From the NCBI RefSeq assembly GCF_050947875.1, contig NC_134568.1, forward strand, positions 202,927,729-202,991,728: a stretch of DNA of 64,000 nt, in the 5' to 3' direction. The position numbers and the translations under genes are program-made. Positions 33,601 through 44,999 of the stretch are shown here, piece after piece. Position 1 is the stretch's first letter; each line of letters starts with the position of its first letter. The stretch comes from Dermacentor variabilis (taxonomy: Eukaryota > Arthropoda > Arachnida > Ixodida > Ixodidae). The notes beneath the pieces were generated by a model. The model had not been told where the DNA came from and ran no database searches. It saw nothing but the letters and a program-made list of their open reading frames with translations.

Positions 33601-36600
33601 GCGGCTTTCATTTGTGACAGCCCTATTTAGTCACCAGCTGGCGCTGACACCAGTGGTGAGACCGGATTCATTACAGGCATAGGTAGCGGTACATGGTGGA
33701 TAGAATCTTGAGGGAAAGAAAAAAGATTAAATAGATCTACACAAAAATGCTAAAATGAAAGGCATGTGTAGCATACCTGAGTAAATCGAGAAGGCAAAGT
33801 GACTATTTATCACCACCCCATTTCAAAGGGGATGCCAATATCAGTTTCTCATCGCGTGATACATCTTCAAAGAATGCGCTACGTGAGACATGGGGACCGT
33901 GCTAGGAACAGAAATGGGGCAAGCGGCGAGTCTGGCCTTAGCGCATATTCAATGGCACGTGTAGAATTCTGGCTACACGAGAAACTTCAATATTGAGTAC
34001 TCACATCCTGCTTTCGGTGGGTGACACTGTGTCCTCCATGGCCGCCGTAGCCGCCAGCGTACGCCAGGGAGACAAGTGCGGTAAAAATGCAAATCTGCAC
34101 AAAGAAATATTCTAAGTACAAGGGTCAGGAAAGAGAAGTAAAGTCTTTATTTCAAGTATGAAATGACATAACATGACATGGAAGGGGTGACTTGTTGATC
34201 TCGAACTTTTGCTCGGCTTCCTGAAGAGAGGCGCTCATGCCCTCCACAGTGCGTACGTTTCTGTGCTGTGGCAACAGTTACTTCCGTCGATCGCATTTGC
34301 TCCCCAACACAGTAACTAATACGAAATAAATGTAGACTCATACAAGAGCTTGCGAATCTTTTACTGGTGATATTCAGTTGACAAAGCGCTTCATATTCTT
34401 AAGCACACGCGGAAACTTGGGTAAAGCGGGGAAATCTGGCTGGAAAGGCCCTGTCGTGCACGTTGTGCCCTTTGTACGCCAAATCAGCAGCGCTAATCCC
34501 GTCAAGTATCTTCACTTTCTCCAGGTTTCCGTTTGCACTGTACGCTATAAATGAGTGACAACTTGTTAACTTAAACATCCTCTAACTCATCGCAAGTGTA
34601 TTCAGTCTTTCGGTTGGTCAATAATTTCGACTAAACAATAAAAAAAAATGCCTCGACGGGGAGTCGAACTCATGACATAATTACGGCAATGTAAAATTAG
34701 GGGCTGTACGTGTCGACCATCAAGCTAACGTGCAGCTCCTGCGATTCGGTGTTTGTATCTGTTTGTAGCATGGCGCTAAGCAGACTCGGAGAGGGGCATA
34801 GTCTGTGCGTGCATTTAGGAATAGGACGCAACGTGCTGACGTAGCATAGCTTGTCGGCAACGTAGCAGTCATTATCAACGTTCTTCTTGCGAGAAGTAGA
34901 AAAACATAAAGCAACAACGACGGGACAAGCTCGGACCCATTTAGAGTCATCGTTGCGGTCGGGCAAAGCTGCCAGCGGCGTTCAGATAGCATATCTTAGC
35001 TCAATGAAGGTAGGCTACCCCCGGCAGTAAATATTATTCAGCTTTGTCAAGAACGGGAGAATCACTTGACAAGGGTTGAATCACTCATCATGTCTCTGAA
35101 ATACAGTTTCAGTTTCGTATATTATTCGAGCTCGTTAAAAGTAATCTCTCAGCTCACTAAAATTGATCAAAGTTGTGTTTTCGGGTTGCACGTGACCCTT
35201 TCACAACAGTTCACCTCGTAAGAATTCTTCTTTAGTGTTTATTCCTCACAAAATTGTTCCAGTGAAGGAAGGAAAGAAGGCACAGCCTTCGTCCGCCTCA
35301 TCTACAGAGCGTGAGAGCTGTGCCCTGACGATCGAACAAAACTTTTCCCACAGGGCCTGTTGGGTTCCAAGCACTGTGCTGGCGTATTACATGGTTTTTA
35401 TGCCGCCGTGGTTACCTTTGAGCTTAGGAGGAAATACTTTGGGCTAGTTGGTGGGACACTGGAAGCACGGGACCTTAATCGGCGCGCACACAGAAAGAAA
35501 CGCAGGCGCTTAGTGACGCGAGTGCCAGCTGTCAGCGCTCCGTCTGTCTTCACTGAGTAAGCAAGAATTGACGTATCTGGGCTCGTTAAGACTGCATGTG
35601 TAGTGATTTTGCATTCCTTCGTTTCCGCGGCTTGTTTGTCTTGATGAGCTCATATACAAGTGCGTCTTGAAACGAAATTTCAGGTGACAGTGGGGCATTC
35701 TTCATGTCTCATTTTCTGTCCGCGACAATAAAGCGCTATGTTTCTATTCTTCAACACAGCCTAGATACAACTTCATCCGCCCAGCAGCAGACCGCTCGAG
35801 TGCTTTATTGGTTCGGAAGACAATGGCTATGCGTATGTCCCTCGACTCTTGTTAACATGCGCAGGCAAGAAACACAGGATATGTCGACCAGGTTGAAATC
35901 GGAGTATAGACAGAGAGAGAGAGGAATACAGGAAGGTAGGGATGTTAAGCAATCAATAGTCTGGTTGGCTACCCTGTGCTGGGGGATGGGAGAAGGGGAA
36001 GAGAGAGAAGGGAGAGAGAAGGTGTAGATACGTGTACGGACAGCATTTGAGTTAAAGCCGCTCGAGCAAACCAGAAGTTCTGAGAAAACACAAAAGTGCC
36101 TTCACTGCCTTCTGAGCCGATGATCGGTCAGGCGCTGCACTAAGTGGAGAAAGTGCCTCGCCAACGCAGGAGAACCGTAGCATTTGCATCAGTGTGGTAG
36201 CTGTAACACATCGAGGCAAGCTTATTTCGACCTGCGAACCACGCCTGCGAGGAAACAGGTGCCGACAAAGCAATCGACAGAAAACTGGGGCCCGCAGAAA
36301 CGTTATCGTACGTTGTCGCAAAATTTCAAAAGCATTATTATTTGTTGTTCATAATAGTAGTGCTCTTTCCGTCTGTACCAACACACCAGAATACCACTAC
36401 ATTACAGCCACGGCAAGGGGTAGCTCGGTTTGGTTTATAAGTACTGTAAAAACAAAGCAAAGCGTAAGAGACAAGGACATATAATTCATGGGAGTTTCAC
36501 GGCCCGGTAGCTGCACCTTGGTTATTATAGACACCATATTGGAAGGCTCGGTTATTTTGACCACCTTGAGTTTCTTAATTTTTAAGTACATGGTCGTTTT

Positions 36601-37984
36601 TTGCACTCTGCCTCCCTCGTCACGCGTACGTCGCGGCCGGGGATGAAGCCCGCGACTTCGTGCTCAGAAAGAGAACGACATGCCCACTAAGTCACAGCGG
36701 TTCTTACGGGCAACAAAAGAGAGCCCAAGAGGGCTCGTGTGGCTCCTTCCTGTATGGCCATTAGGTTTCAACGTCGGTTTGCCTTATCTACAAGTATAAT
36801 CAGTGGCGTTGTGGGATGCAAGCGCAGATTAAGACGCGCGAACATGTCTATTTTGATCATGTGTGCGCCTGTACCTCTATACAATGTTACCCGAAGCATG
36901 TTTGCTGATAGCTCGTGCACTGCGTTTGATATTATTCATTTGCCAATGTTAAAGTCAGCTTCCTTAAATCTGCATATTTTGCGCGAAGGTGCAATTTGTT
37001 CTGTCAATACAATTATCACATCCTGTCGTTTTACACGTATTGATTTGGTTTATTTAAATAAACAAAATAACGTTACATTTAAGGTTACGAGCACCGATAA
37101 CTTAAAGTTTGCGAGCACGAAGGTTTCCTAGAGTTGTCTTCTTGCCGTGATTTATTGCCTTCGTTAAATGTGCACTCTTATCCACGAATAAAAATTACGT
37201 AACCGGACATACTGGGCTTCACATATGCTTCCCCGGTTGAGCTCTGCACAGGTAAGATTTTATTTCGAGCAATAACTCGCTGCTACATTATGAATACGGA
37301 ATTGCAAACTTGTGTTGCCTTAAACAAGACTCAATAAACACATTTCGCGCCAGAACAGGTCCAGACACCATATGTGCACCAAATTACACATATTGTACAA
37401 CCACTGTCAATGCAAATTGCACCATATTGATAGCCTAAAATTCGTTTTGATCGCTATAACAGCCCTTTGAACTTCTCAAGCCACGAGGTTGCGTTAACAT
37501 GAGATCAAAACGTTGACTGTCCCAGTTATGTAGAGTGCATGGCTGAACCCTCCAGTGACTGCTGTCTGACCAGTGCCACTAACTTAGTGCTGATCTACTA
37601 ATCATGTTCCCGTGAGGCATCATCAGTAAGGTTTGAGCCTCCTTGACAAGAATGCAGATCGTCAATCACCTGCCTAACCCTCAGCGCACGGTTCAACACG
37701 CTGTAGTGGTAACGCCGCGAACTGGCACAAGGAAGACGTTTATGTGAAGCAGACAACGAGTAAACAATGTTACTGACGCTGTCCTGTCGAAAGCGTCAGT
37801 GACATTGACTTCTAGCCACCGGAAGCAGACGTGGCAGGACCCGAGCGCCACAAGCAACATACCACAACGCACCTTCACAGCCCAGTGAAGCTTACAAAGA
37901 TCTGCGTGCCACGGCGCTATTCAATCGTCCTTGCATATATGTTCGACAAATAATTAGCCACGTTGAGCTCACCTTTGCAATCAT
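30383..37984 (-). CDS. Cuticular protein, Rebers-Riddiford (chitin_bind_4) family, 3 exons
   Basis: Three phase-0 exons join on the minus strand: 37984-37973 (four codons, MIAK, donor GTGAGC), 34094-34005 (30 codons, acceptor TTTGTGCAG, donor GTGAGT) and 30685-30383 (100 codons plus stop, acceptor CTCTTCGCAG). The product is 134 residues. Residues 1-17 are a signal peptide (MIAKICIFTALVSLAYA), followed by a Gly/Tyr/His-rich mature start. A chitin-binding RR domain at about 36-98 includes YNFGYNIVNGYG, GRHESGSAYGGVKGAYYLAD and RRVEYVADKGGFRAIVKT. The tail is Gly/Tyr/His-rich and ends GYGYGGHGFHG. RR proteins are secreted by epidermis and bind chitin in the exoskeleton. The splice sites, signal peptide and promoter are all in place, so the gene looks functional. 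Introns of 3878 and 3319 bp are filled with repeats. Family is sure; the exact subfamily (arachnid RR) is inference. Confidence 0.92.
31999..32226. repeat. Fold-back (MITE-like) element in intron 2
   Basis: CGTTCACTTTCGGCGCTACA and following bases (32007-32053) pair with 32172-32218 over about 47 bp at roughly 85 percent, around a 118-bp loop. TTCTCAG/GAGAA extends the stem outwards. No coding is present and no clear target duplication was found. Confidence 0.65.
34005..34094 (-). CDS. Cuticle gene exon 2 (signal peptide and Gly-rich linker)
   Basis: A 90-base exon between AG (34095-34096) and GTGAGT (33999-34004) on the minus strand. It encodes ICIFTALVSLAYA followed by GGYGGHGGHSVTHRKQD. 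It starts and ends in phase 0, joining MIAK to DYGNYNFGY. Confidence 0.92.
34636..34742 (-). repeat. tRNA-like SINE head remnant in intron 1
   Basis: On the minus strand GAGTTCGACTCCCCG resembles a tRNA B box, followed by a poly-T run. The A-box side is poor, so it is not a tRNA gene. Confidence 0.4.
35425..35540 (+). repeat. Possible Penelope-like 3'-end fragment
   Basis: GGGCTAGTTGGTGGGACACT followed by ACACAGAAAGAAACGCAGGCGCTTAGTGAC resembles the 3' ends near 17233 and 49935 (GGGC-AGTTGGTG ... AGGCGCTTACTT). Confidence 0.45.
35911..36022 (+). repeat. Purine-rich interspersed repeat
   Basis: CAGAGAGAGAGAGGAATACA, GGAAGGTAGGGATGTTAAGC, GTTGGCTACCCTGTGCTGGG then a G/A-rich run, in the same order as at 21781. 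Confidence 0.55.
36552..36702 (-). repeat. Ruka-like SINE remnant in intron 1
   Basis: TTTTGACCACCTTGAGTTTC, TAAGTACATGG and CGCGACTTCGTGCTCAG...CCCACTAAGTCACAGCGG follow the order of a reversed SINE including its tRNA head. Confidence 0.6.
37973..37984 (-). CDS. Cuticle gene exon 1, four coding codons
   Basis: On the minus strand ACAATGATTGCAAAG is followed at once by GTGAGCTC. The four codons MIAK complete the signal peptide of exon 2 in frame. A short 5' coding exon is common among arthropod cuticle genes. The 5' UTR runs up to about 38075. Confidence 0.88.
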
Positions 37985-38099
37985 TGTACTGAATTAAAGA
38001 CGCAAGAAGCTCCGACGCAAACGCTCAAGCACACCACACCACTGGGGCAACACGTGGAACCAAGCTTCCGGTGTGTTGCGGGCCCCTCGCTGGGCCGGC

Positions 38100-38110
38100 T
38101 TATATATATC
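38100..38110 (-). promoter_or_regulatory. TATA box of the cuticle protein gene
   Basis: GATATATATAA on the minus strand lies about 115-125 bases before the ATG at 37984, so transcription would begin near 38070-38080. A GC-rich core (CGGCCCAGCGAGGGGCCCGC) follows. Confidence 0.75.
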
Positions 38111-38119
38111 GAACCGCAT

Positions 38120-39880
38120 GGCTGCTCCGGGGCACCCACTTTCGTCCCCTTACCCGAGGTGGCTAATCGAACCTAAAGCAGCGTCCCCTTTCCCATAACC
38201 TCAGCGTCATTCTCTCTTTTGCTCTGCCACTGCAATTTCGGGCAGTTTCCTCTTTTGCTTGTGTCTCTTTTTCCCCAAGCCGAATGCACTCCGTGCAGGT
38301 CGCCGACAATGTGCAGTGCCGTTGCCCGCCACTGACCGTTCGGTCGCGAACACTGGTGATTTTGCTGCTTTGTGCGCGACACAGCCTGTTTCGTTTACAG
38401 CGCTGTCTTTCTCAAGAGAATCTTGATCCGCTTTCTTCGGACGGCTAAGGTGAAGGGAACAAGGGTGGTGGGGGGGGGGGGGGGGGCGGTCCTACATTAC
38501 TGGATATCCAATAACAGTAGTTACAGAAGGAGGCAGCATTGGCCGTCAGACACGAGACACATAGGTAGTTCCACATGCCGCGATGCTTTTGTCGGAGGTA
38601 TTTCATGCGGCCATGCAGTAGGTCGCCAGCCACTGTTTCACAGCGTCAGTTGCACAACGCTTCTCAAGAAACAAATTTTCATTCCTGACCTTCGTAGTGG
38701 CGCTGTATCAAGGGTTAGCCCGCAGTGGAAAGCATCTAAGCGCAGGCGGACAAGGACAAGAGCAAGACATTGACATCACAGTGCGCCATGGGCCTGTTGT
38801 TGTTGTTTTTGTTGTTTATTAGAAGATTACACCATGGGAAAATAAGCTACACCAAAGCTGGATATCCTAATCATCAAAAACAAACTCCAGTGTATGTAGG
38901 AAAAAAACAACACAACCGAAAGAGAAAAAAGTCATGATAGCATAGAAGCAGAGAGCATCACCAAACTCAGGCGTAGCTTGCTATACAATATAGAGGGCGC
39001 TGTACCAGCGACGTTCGGGCATTCAGTCACAGTGTGCATTGCCAGAAAAGTCCTTATCTGTATATTGTGAGTGAAACACATGCCTGACTTTCAACTTCAG
39101 CATCTCTACATATCATCACCCATTGTACACCTCCATCTGTATGTATCATCACCAGCTGCACAGATTGATCCTAGGGGTGGCAGTACGAGCTCGGCTGGAA
39201 GAAAGCGGTTCCTTGCAAGCTATAAAAACACACAGTGAAGAATAAAGCACACAAAAAATACTACGAGTTCACATAAACGCGCACGAAGGGAGATACTGAG
39301 CCCATTTACAGTGGCTCGTCTTTGAAAGAGATGGCATAAAGTCACTATCGGAAAGTCACAAAGAGCGGTGACCGCGTGTCTTTGTTTCTCTGGGCGCTAT
39401 GTGGTGCCTTCCTCTTGTCCCTCTTTGCTTGCGCTCAATGATTTCTAAGTACGTTTACCAACATTCCCAACCCGCAGTTGTACTTATCCCGCAAGCTTGC
39501 TGTTTTTCAACGGCACGAGAAACGACGCACATTTTCTGCTAATCACTTAATCATCATGTAAGGGGGTCTGTCGGAGACAAAAATAGCATGCCACAATGTG
39601 CATCTAAATTGGAACCGAGCCACTTATTACAAAGCAAAAATAAGTAGGGGTTGGCGGTATCCATAGCATGCAGAGACATCCACATCCATAGCATGCAGAG
39701 TCCCGGACCAGGACGAATTTTTCTTCAACTCTGAGGCTTTTCTTTCGGGGAACCCGTTTGGGTTTCCTTTGTAGCAATTGCTACGATCGGGTGGATGTCT
39801 GATTTTCCCTTTATTAATGCAGAGACGATCATCCACATTGGCCGGAACTTCTTTCTTGAGTCGTGAAAATGATTTCCACT
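38120..39880. other. Gene-free stretch upstream of the cuticle gene
   Basis: Contains a poly-G run (38465-38486). The minus frame 39627-39905 (92 residues) has no recognised motif, and a short GGTATCCATAGCATGCAGAG unit is repeated at about 39655 and 39683. Confidence 0.35.
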
Positions 39881-39884
39881 GACT

Positions 39885-39985
39885 ATAAAATCGACAGACC
39901 GGCATTAACGTCCCAAAGATGCACCTGGGCTCTCATAGGAGCCGTGACAGTGGAGGTGTCAGAAATTATTTTGTCCGCCCGAGTT
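39885..39985 (-). repeat. SINE-like remnant
   Basis: GGCATTAACGTCCCAAAGAT, ACCTGGGCTCTCATAGGAGC and AGAAATTATTTTGTCCGCCC resemble a reversed tRNA-derived SINE body related to the Ruka-like copies. Confidence 0.4.
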
Positions 39986-40499
39986 CATAACACGTGGCGG
40001 TAAAGCGAGGCCGCCTTGAACGTCCCGCACCAGTACGCCGCGACGTCATGGATTTTAACGGTGTCAGCTTGGGCCTAGTTAATGATTTTATCGGTACAAG
40101 TGTATTCTAATTAATGTGTCATTGCTATATTTCATTCGAACGGAGCCAAAAACTGAGTTTAGCAAGATTGTAGAGCATTTACAGCATCTGCACAAAGAGC
40201 ACAACTGCTCAAATACCCGAAATTACTTCGAAACCCATGACGTCACACTGACGCACCAGCGCTGTGGTTCCGGCGCGAAAGTCAAGAAATGTAAGTGTGG
40301 TCCTCATTTCCTCTTTTTTAGCATAATGCTGCGTCAGCTAAATTAATTTTGTGTTTCTGTTTAAGTGCCCGTTATAAAGAAAAAAATACATATATTTTAT
40401 AAATTTAGATCGAGAACACGTGGTTTCAAGTTTAAAGGAAGCTGAAAGGCGGAGAAAGCGAAAAGAATGCATAAAAATGCTAGGCGAGAACTTAGCACC

Positions 40500-41400
40500 G
40501 ATAACTTCTCAGAGTTGAGCGTAATGAATTACACGTAAATAATTACTTGTGATCTATTACACGTTCCGGTAATTTTGTAACTTAGTGATTACATATTTTT
40601 ACTCGGTAGCGCTCATTGTAATCCAATTACCATTTTGGGTAACCAATTACATGCAATTAATTACTTTACTAAAGAGCTTTAGGAACCTGAGTTTAGTGGA
40701 AACTGCAGTTGAACGCCCGAGATCGTGCCGCGCAGCAGCCTCGCGGAGGCGCAGTTCAGAGAGGCAAACCCGAGAGCTCAAGCTTTGTTTCCTCGTGTTA
40801 ACGCTCCACCAGATGTTGGCCGAGGAATTGAACCGATGCAAGTACGTCCCAATAGCGACGACCACTTAGGGCGTTAAAGCCAGGAAATCGCCTACGGACA
40901 ATATGTACAGCTTTTCATCGACCCCCAACCGGGAACGCCTTCTTCAAGTCCCAGCAACAGTGAAACAACGAAGCGCTGCGCTTCACACAAGTCCCAGACG
41001 CCAAGTAAACCGTGCGCGCAAGATGCACATAGGTTACAGCTCCATCCAACCCCACATCGCGCGCATCGAGCGAGTTCTCATTGTTGCTGCTGATGTATTC
41101 GCGACAAAAACGACGGAAGATGGCCCAAGAAATTTTGTAAAAACCATTTTCGGTACAGATAAGCAATGTAGGAGGGACTGCAGAGGACGCACTGGATGTG
41201 CCAAGTCGGCTCCTTCTGATTACGGTAGCTGTGCCATGCTATAAAAGATTCGAACGAAAGTAGCGTAACAGTAATCAATTACTTCTATGAAATTCCTCAG
41301 CTATTTTCGTCGGGCAGTCATAGATAATCGTAATCAATTACATTTTGAATGAAATAATTGCAATCGGTTACTTTTTTCAATAACATATACAAGTCTGTAA
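40500..41400. repeat. Possible large MITE with GTAATTNATTAC-type end blocks
   Basis: Blocks full of TAATTACTT/GTAATCAATTAC motifs lie at about 40520-40680 and 41265-41400, in mostly inverted sense, around an interior of about 580 bp with no recognised gene. The frames 40585-40869 and 40903-41244 inside have no motif. Precise ends were not found. Confidence 0.35.
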
Positions 41401-41647
41401 CTCCTTAAGTATGCATTAGCCGTAATTATTTTCTGATGTATCGGCAGCGGCGCGCACGTCACAGGCCACCTTGCACATACACATTTATCAAAGTGACGTT
41501 TCCATACCTCGCATCTCCGACAAACTTGCGATTTCATGCCAACTGTGATGTGCTCGAGTATGCTGAACACATTTCGCTATTTCTGTTAGATAACTCTTAA
41601 GTAGGTGAAGTTCACCTATAATGCTATAAAAGATTTAGAAGAAATTA

Positions 41648-41955
41648 ATTCCAGGGTTACGTGCCAATAGCACTGCATGATTTTGAGGCACGCCATAGTG
41701 GAGGACTCCGGTTTAAAAATGACCACCTGGGCTTCTTTAACGTGCACCCAATGCACTGTACACGGGCGTTCTTGCATTTCGCACCCATTGAAATGCGGCT
41801 GCCACGATCTCTATCCCACGCCCACGGGCTTAGCAGCGCAACGCCAAAGACACTACGCCACCACTGCGGGTCTATAAAGAAATGCGCGACCGATTGTGGA
41901 TCGAACGTCTGCCTTCCAGCACAGCAGCCCAATGCTCTAACGATTAGGCCGCGAG
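41648..41955 (-). repeat. Ruka-like SINE, diverged, with extra tRNA-like head segment
   Basis: GGTTACGTGCCAATAGCACT, TTTTGAGGCACGCCATAGTG, GACCACCTGGGCTTCTTTAA, CGTGCACCCAATGCACTGTA and AAATGCGGCTGCCACGATC give a clear reversed SINE. It continues through GTGGATCGAACGTCTGCCTT and GCCCAATGCTCTAACGATTA, a second tRNA-like B/A-box pair. Confidence 0.75.
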
Positions 41956-42342
41956 CTCACGCATGTTCCGCTCGTGCCAAAGTCGCTCTTTGAAACGTCT
42001 GGCGCGTGCGTCATACTGTCAGTTGCTCGCATTCTTCTCTCGTGACAGCTAGCACTTTGAGACGCTGTGCTAGACTACACTGCCTTCGAGATTGGCCCAT
42101 ATTTCTCGCCGAAAGAACGTGATACCTACAAAGCGGGTAAAACCCACTTATAATACTATCGCATTAAAAAGAGACTCTCATAACAAAAACACTCCGTCAC
42201 TGATATGTGAGTTCATAAAGAAGATGAAGAAAACATAGCATTAGTAAACGGCTTATTTCTCATACATCATTGTCGAACACAGAAATTCACACACTGCTGT
42301 ACGCTTAGCTTATGAATTTTTGCTTTAAATCAAGAAAAAGAT

Positions 42343-43330
42343 TTGCCAATCCTTGCAGAAGATCTTGCAGAAGTATACATATCTGGCAGGTTAGCAGGAA
42401 TGCCGAACCCTCCGTCATCTCAATCGTTTTATGCGATGGATACACTATTCACCTTCCGTGAGTTGGATTTGACGCTTAGCAGATTAAAAAGACGCTGTGC
42501 TGTGAGTCCTGATTTGATCAGCAATCGAATGCTGACAAATCTACCACACGAGCAAAGGCCAGCCATTCTGGACATATTTAATTGCGTCTGGAGCACAAGA
42601 GAGATCGCCAAAACGTGGAAGACAGCATGGTGCCAGTGCTCAAGTCTGGAAAGGATCCTGCGAACCTCGCCACATATCGGCCAGTATCGCTAACATCATG
42701 CGTCTCAAAGTTGATGGAAAGACTTATATGTACGAAGGTAACTTGGTATCTTCAGCAAGTAAATAGATTGTCATCGTGTATGACCGGATTTCGCCCACGA
42801 TTGAGTGCCCAGGACAGTGTCCTGGACTTGCTAAGCCACATCTAGCACCTTCGCGTCGACGGCCTTTCGACACTCGCCATTTTTATGGACGATGCCAAAG
42901 CATATGACTGTGTGCTTCATACTGGCATCATCAACAGACTCCAAGCCCTGGGTGTCTCTGGAAATGCTATTCAATTCGTGCATGAATTCCTTAGACAGCG
43001 ACATGTTAAGGTTAAGCTCGGAAATATAATGAGCGAAAAGCGACGCATTCCCCTCGGTGTCCCACAAGGAAGTGTCCTATTTCTCTTGCTGTTTAACGTT
43101 GCAATGGCCACCCTTCCAGACGCACTGAAGGTATAGGTTGTACGGCTGTTCAAATGTCCATCTACGCAGATGACATCTGCATTTGAATCTCGGGGAACCG
43201 ACACAAACGTTTGGCCCGGATAGCCCAGGGTGCAATCACCCTCATCGATCGTCGCTTATCGATGCTTGGTATATTTTTATCAGCTAAAAAATCTGCCTTC
43301 ATGCTTTTTCCGGGAGTGAGGCGCAAGTAA
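42343..43330 (+). pseudogene. I-like LINE reverse transcriptase, frameshifted
   Basis: The first frame (42343-42693) holds the fingers start (FRELDLTLSRLKRRCAVSPD). A shift near 42620 leads to SGKDPANLATYRPVSLTSCV and MTGFRPRLSAQDSVLDLL, then a stop at 42843. The palm follows with FMDDAKAYDCVLHTGI, IPLGVPQGSVLFLLLFNV and, in a further frame, SIYADDICI with the catalytic YADD at 43162-43173. The motif order is that of a complete LINE RT, which would copy element RNA at a nicked target. At least three frameshifts or stops make it inactive. Confidence 0.82.
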
Positions 43331-43444
43331 ACTCACCTGTCGCCAAATATCAGAGGCCATCCAATTCGCCATACAACTAGTGTTCGATTCCTGGGCATCA
43401 GCAATGACAACAAGCTACTATGGCGAAGCGCAGTTGAAAGTATT

Positions 43445-44821
43445 GTGGCTGCATCAGTGCAAAGTGTCAACGCTCTTCGTTGCATGGCATGTGTACGCTG
43501 GGGAAACTATCCTATGTTTGTGCTTAAACTGAACGCTGCACTGATAACAAGCCACATTCTTTATCAACTGCCGCCGGTATCATCACCGAGCCAATTCGAG
43601 CGCTTGAAGGCAGTGCACAGAAAGGGACTTCGCTTGGCGATGAGAGTTCCTCAGGTGGCTTCAAACAAGAAGGTCAATGATGAAGCGGAGTCTCTTCCAC
43701 TCCGCCTTTTGGCGTCTCAGGCCTTGCTGATGCAGTTTTTAAGGCTGGGCGAGTCCCCTGCAGGCGCAGTGCTTCTCCGGCGGCTAAGAGCAAGAACTCG
43801 CGCCCATTTCCATGCGGCGATGAACACCTTTCTATTTTTAGGATTGAAGTGGCCTAAAAGGAGTCGCCTCGACCCGCCATGGTCTTTTTCGGACGTTACG
43901 TGCAGCCTCAGTGTACCCCATCTATCGGTGAAACGCACCATTTCAAATGGCGAAGCAAAGTGTCTTGTGCTAGATCACTTGAGTACAGCGTTTCAAAGCC
44001 ACCTACAAGTGTACACATACGGGTCGTTGTGTCCACAGACAGACAGCTACGCAGCGCCATTCTCCATACTCTCACTTGATGTGTCATGGTCTGGCCGCCT
44101 AGATCACGTAGTTTCGTCTACAAAAGCAGAAAGGGCCGCCCTTACTGCGGTTTTACGAAATTTGCGCACTAATCCCGCACGTGACGTCGTGGTGCTGAAG
44201 GACTTGAAATCATCGTTACAACGATTACACCGTGGCCTACCTCTAGACAAGTTTACAAGGCAATCTCTGACACTGATCAAAGTTCAAATCAGCAAGGGAT
44301 TTAATGTAAAATTTCAAGGGATACCATCCCACGTAGGAATTGAGGGAAATGAAAAAGCTGACTACCTTGCATGCCTGGCACTGACATGTGTCCCAAAAGT
44401 AATAGCGCCAAAGAATTTTCAGAACCCTAAGAATGCAATCCGCATTCACTTTAGGGCGATCCACCAAACTCGACACCCAGCCCGTGCGACCCGTGGACTT
44501 ACTCGGGAAGAAGCAACGCTGTGGTACCGCATCCGAACCGACTCCGCGTACACCCCGACTTGGGTATTCAAGACTGGACGATGCGCTTCCCCTTTCTGTG
44601 CCTTCTGTGGTGATATCACCGACATCGAATATTTCATTTGGATATGCCCGCAGTTCGACACAGAAAGGAAAGCGATGGTCGACAGCCTGCAAAGGAATAG
44701 TCTTCCGCACAAGACCTTTGAAGATGTCGTTCTCTCCGGAGGGCCTGAGGCAATCAGGAAGAGGGAACAACGACGGCTGATTGCCTTCACGCGATACAAG
44801 GGGCTCTTCGACACCTGGTGA
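43445..44821 (+). pseudogene. I-like LINE C-terminal region with RNase H
   Basis: This 458-residue open frame continues the polyprotein without its own genuine start; the ATG at 43445 is probably internal. RNase H lies at about 188-310. VYTYGS has Tyr192 where the first catalytic Asp is expected. Glu229 (STKAERAAL), Asp253 (VVVLKDLKSSL) and Asp306 (SHVGIEGNEKAD) are kept. A Cys-rich end (CASPFCAFCG then CP) at about 383-408 is typical of these LINEs. RNase H would remove the RNA template. The loss of one catalytic Asp and the broken RT upstream argue for a dead copy, although the long open frame suggests a fairly recent one. Confidence 0.82.
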
Positions 44822-44939
44822 CACACACAGTGACACTCATAGGAGGCTCAGGTGGAACAATTATGTACGCCATGATAACCCCGCCTGCTACAACACCACC
44901 ACCGCCACCTAGCTTATGGATAATGTACAGTTCAATACC

Positions 44940-44985
44940 TTGAAAGTGGGTGAAGCTCACCTATAATTCTATCGTATTAAAAACA
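44940..44985 (+). promoter_or_regulatory. LINE 3'-terminal stem-loop
   Basis: AAGTGGGTGAAGCTCACCTA forms a hairpin (GTGGGTGA/GCTCACCT), followed by TAATTCTATCGTATTAAAAA. Near-copies with the same hairpin occur at 41599-41630 and 42133-42170. It may be the 3' signal recognised by the LINE RT. Confidence 0.5.
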
Positions 44986-44999
44986 CACAACGAATGAAA

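Larger units (their letters stand above)
42300..44985 (+). mobile_element. I-like non-LTR retrotransposon, 5'-truncated and decayed
   Basis: The plus strand carries an RT spread over three frames (about 42340-43330), then a 458-residue frame with RNase H and a C-terminal Cys/His cluster, ending at a stop at 44821. No endonuclease is visible, so the copy is 5'-truncated. The tail ends with a stem-loop (44946-44963) and TCTATCGTATTAAAAA. RT plus RNase H points to the I group of LINEs. Confidence 0.8.
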
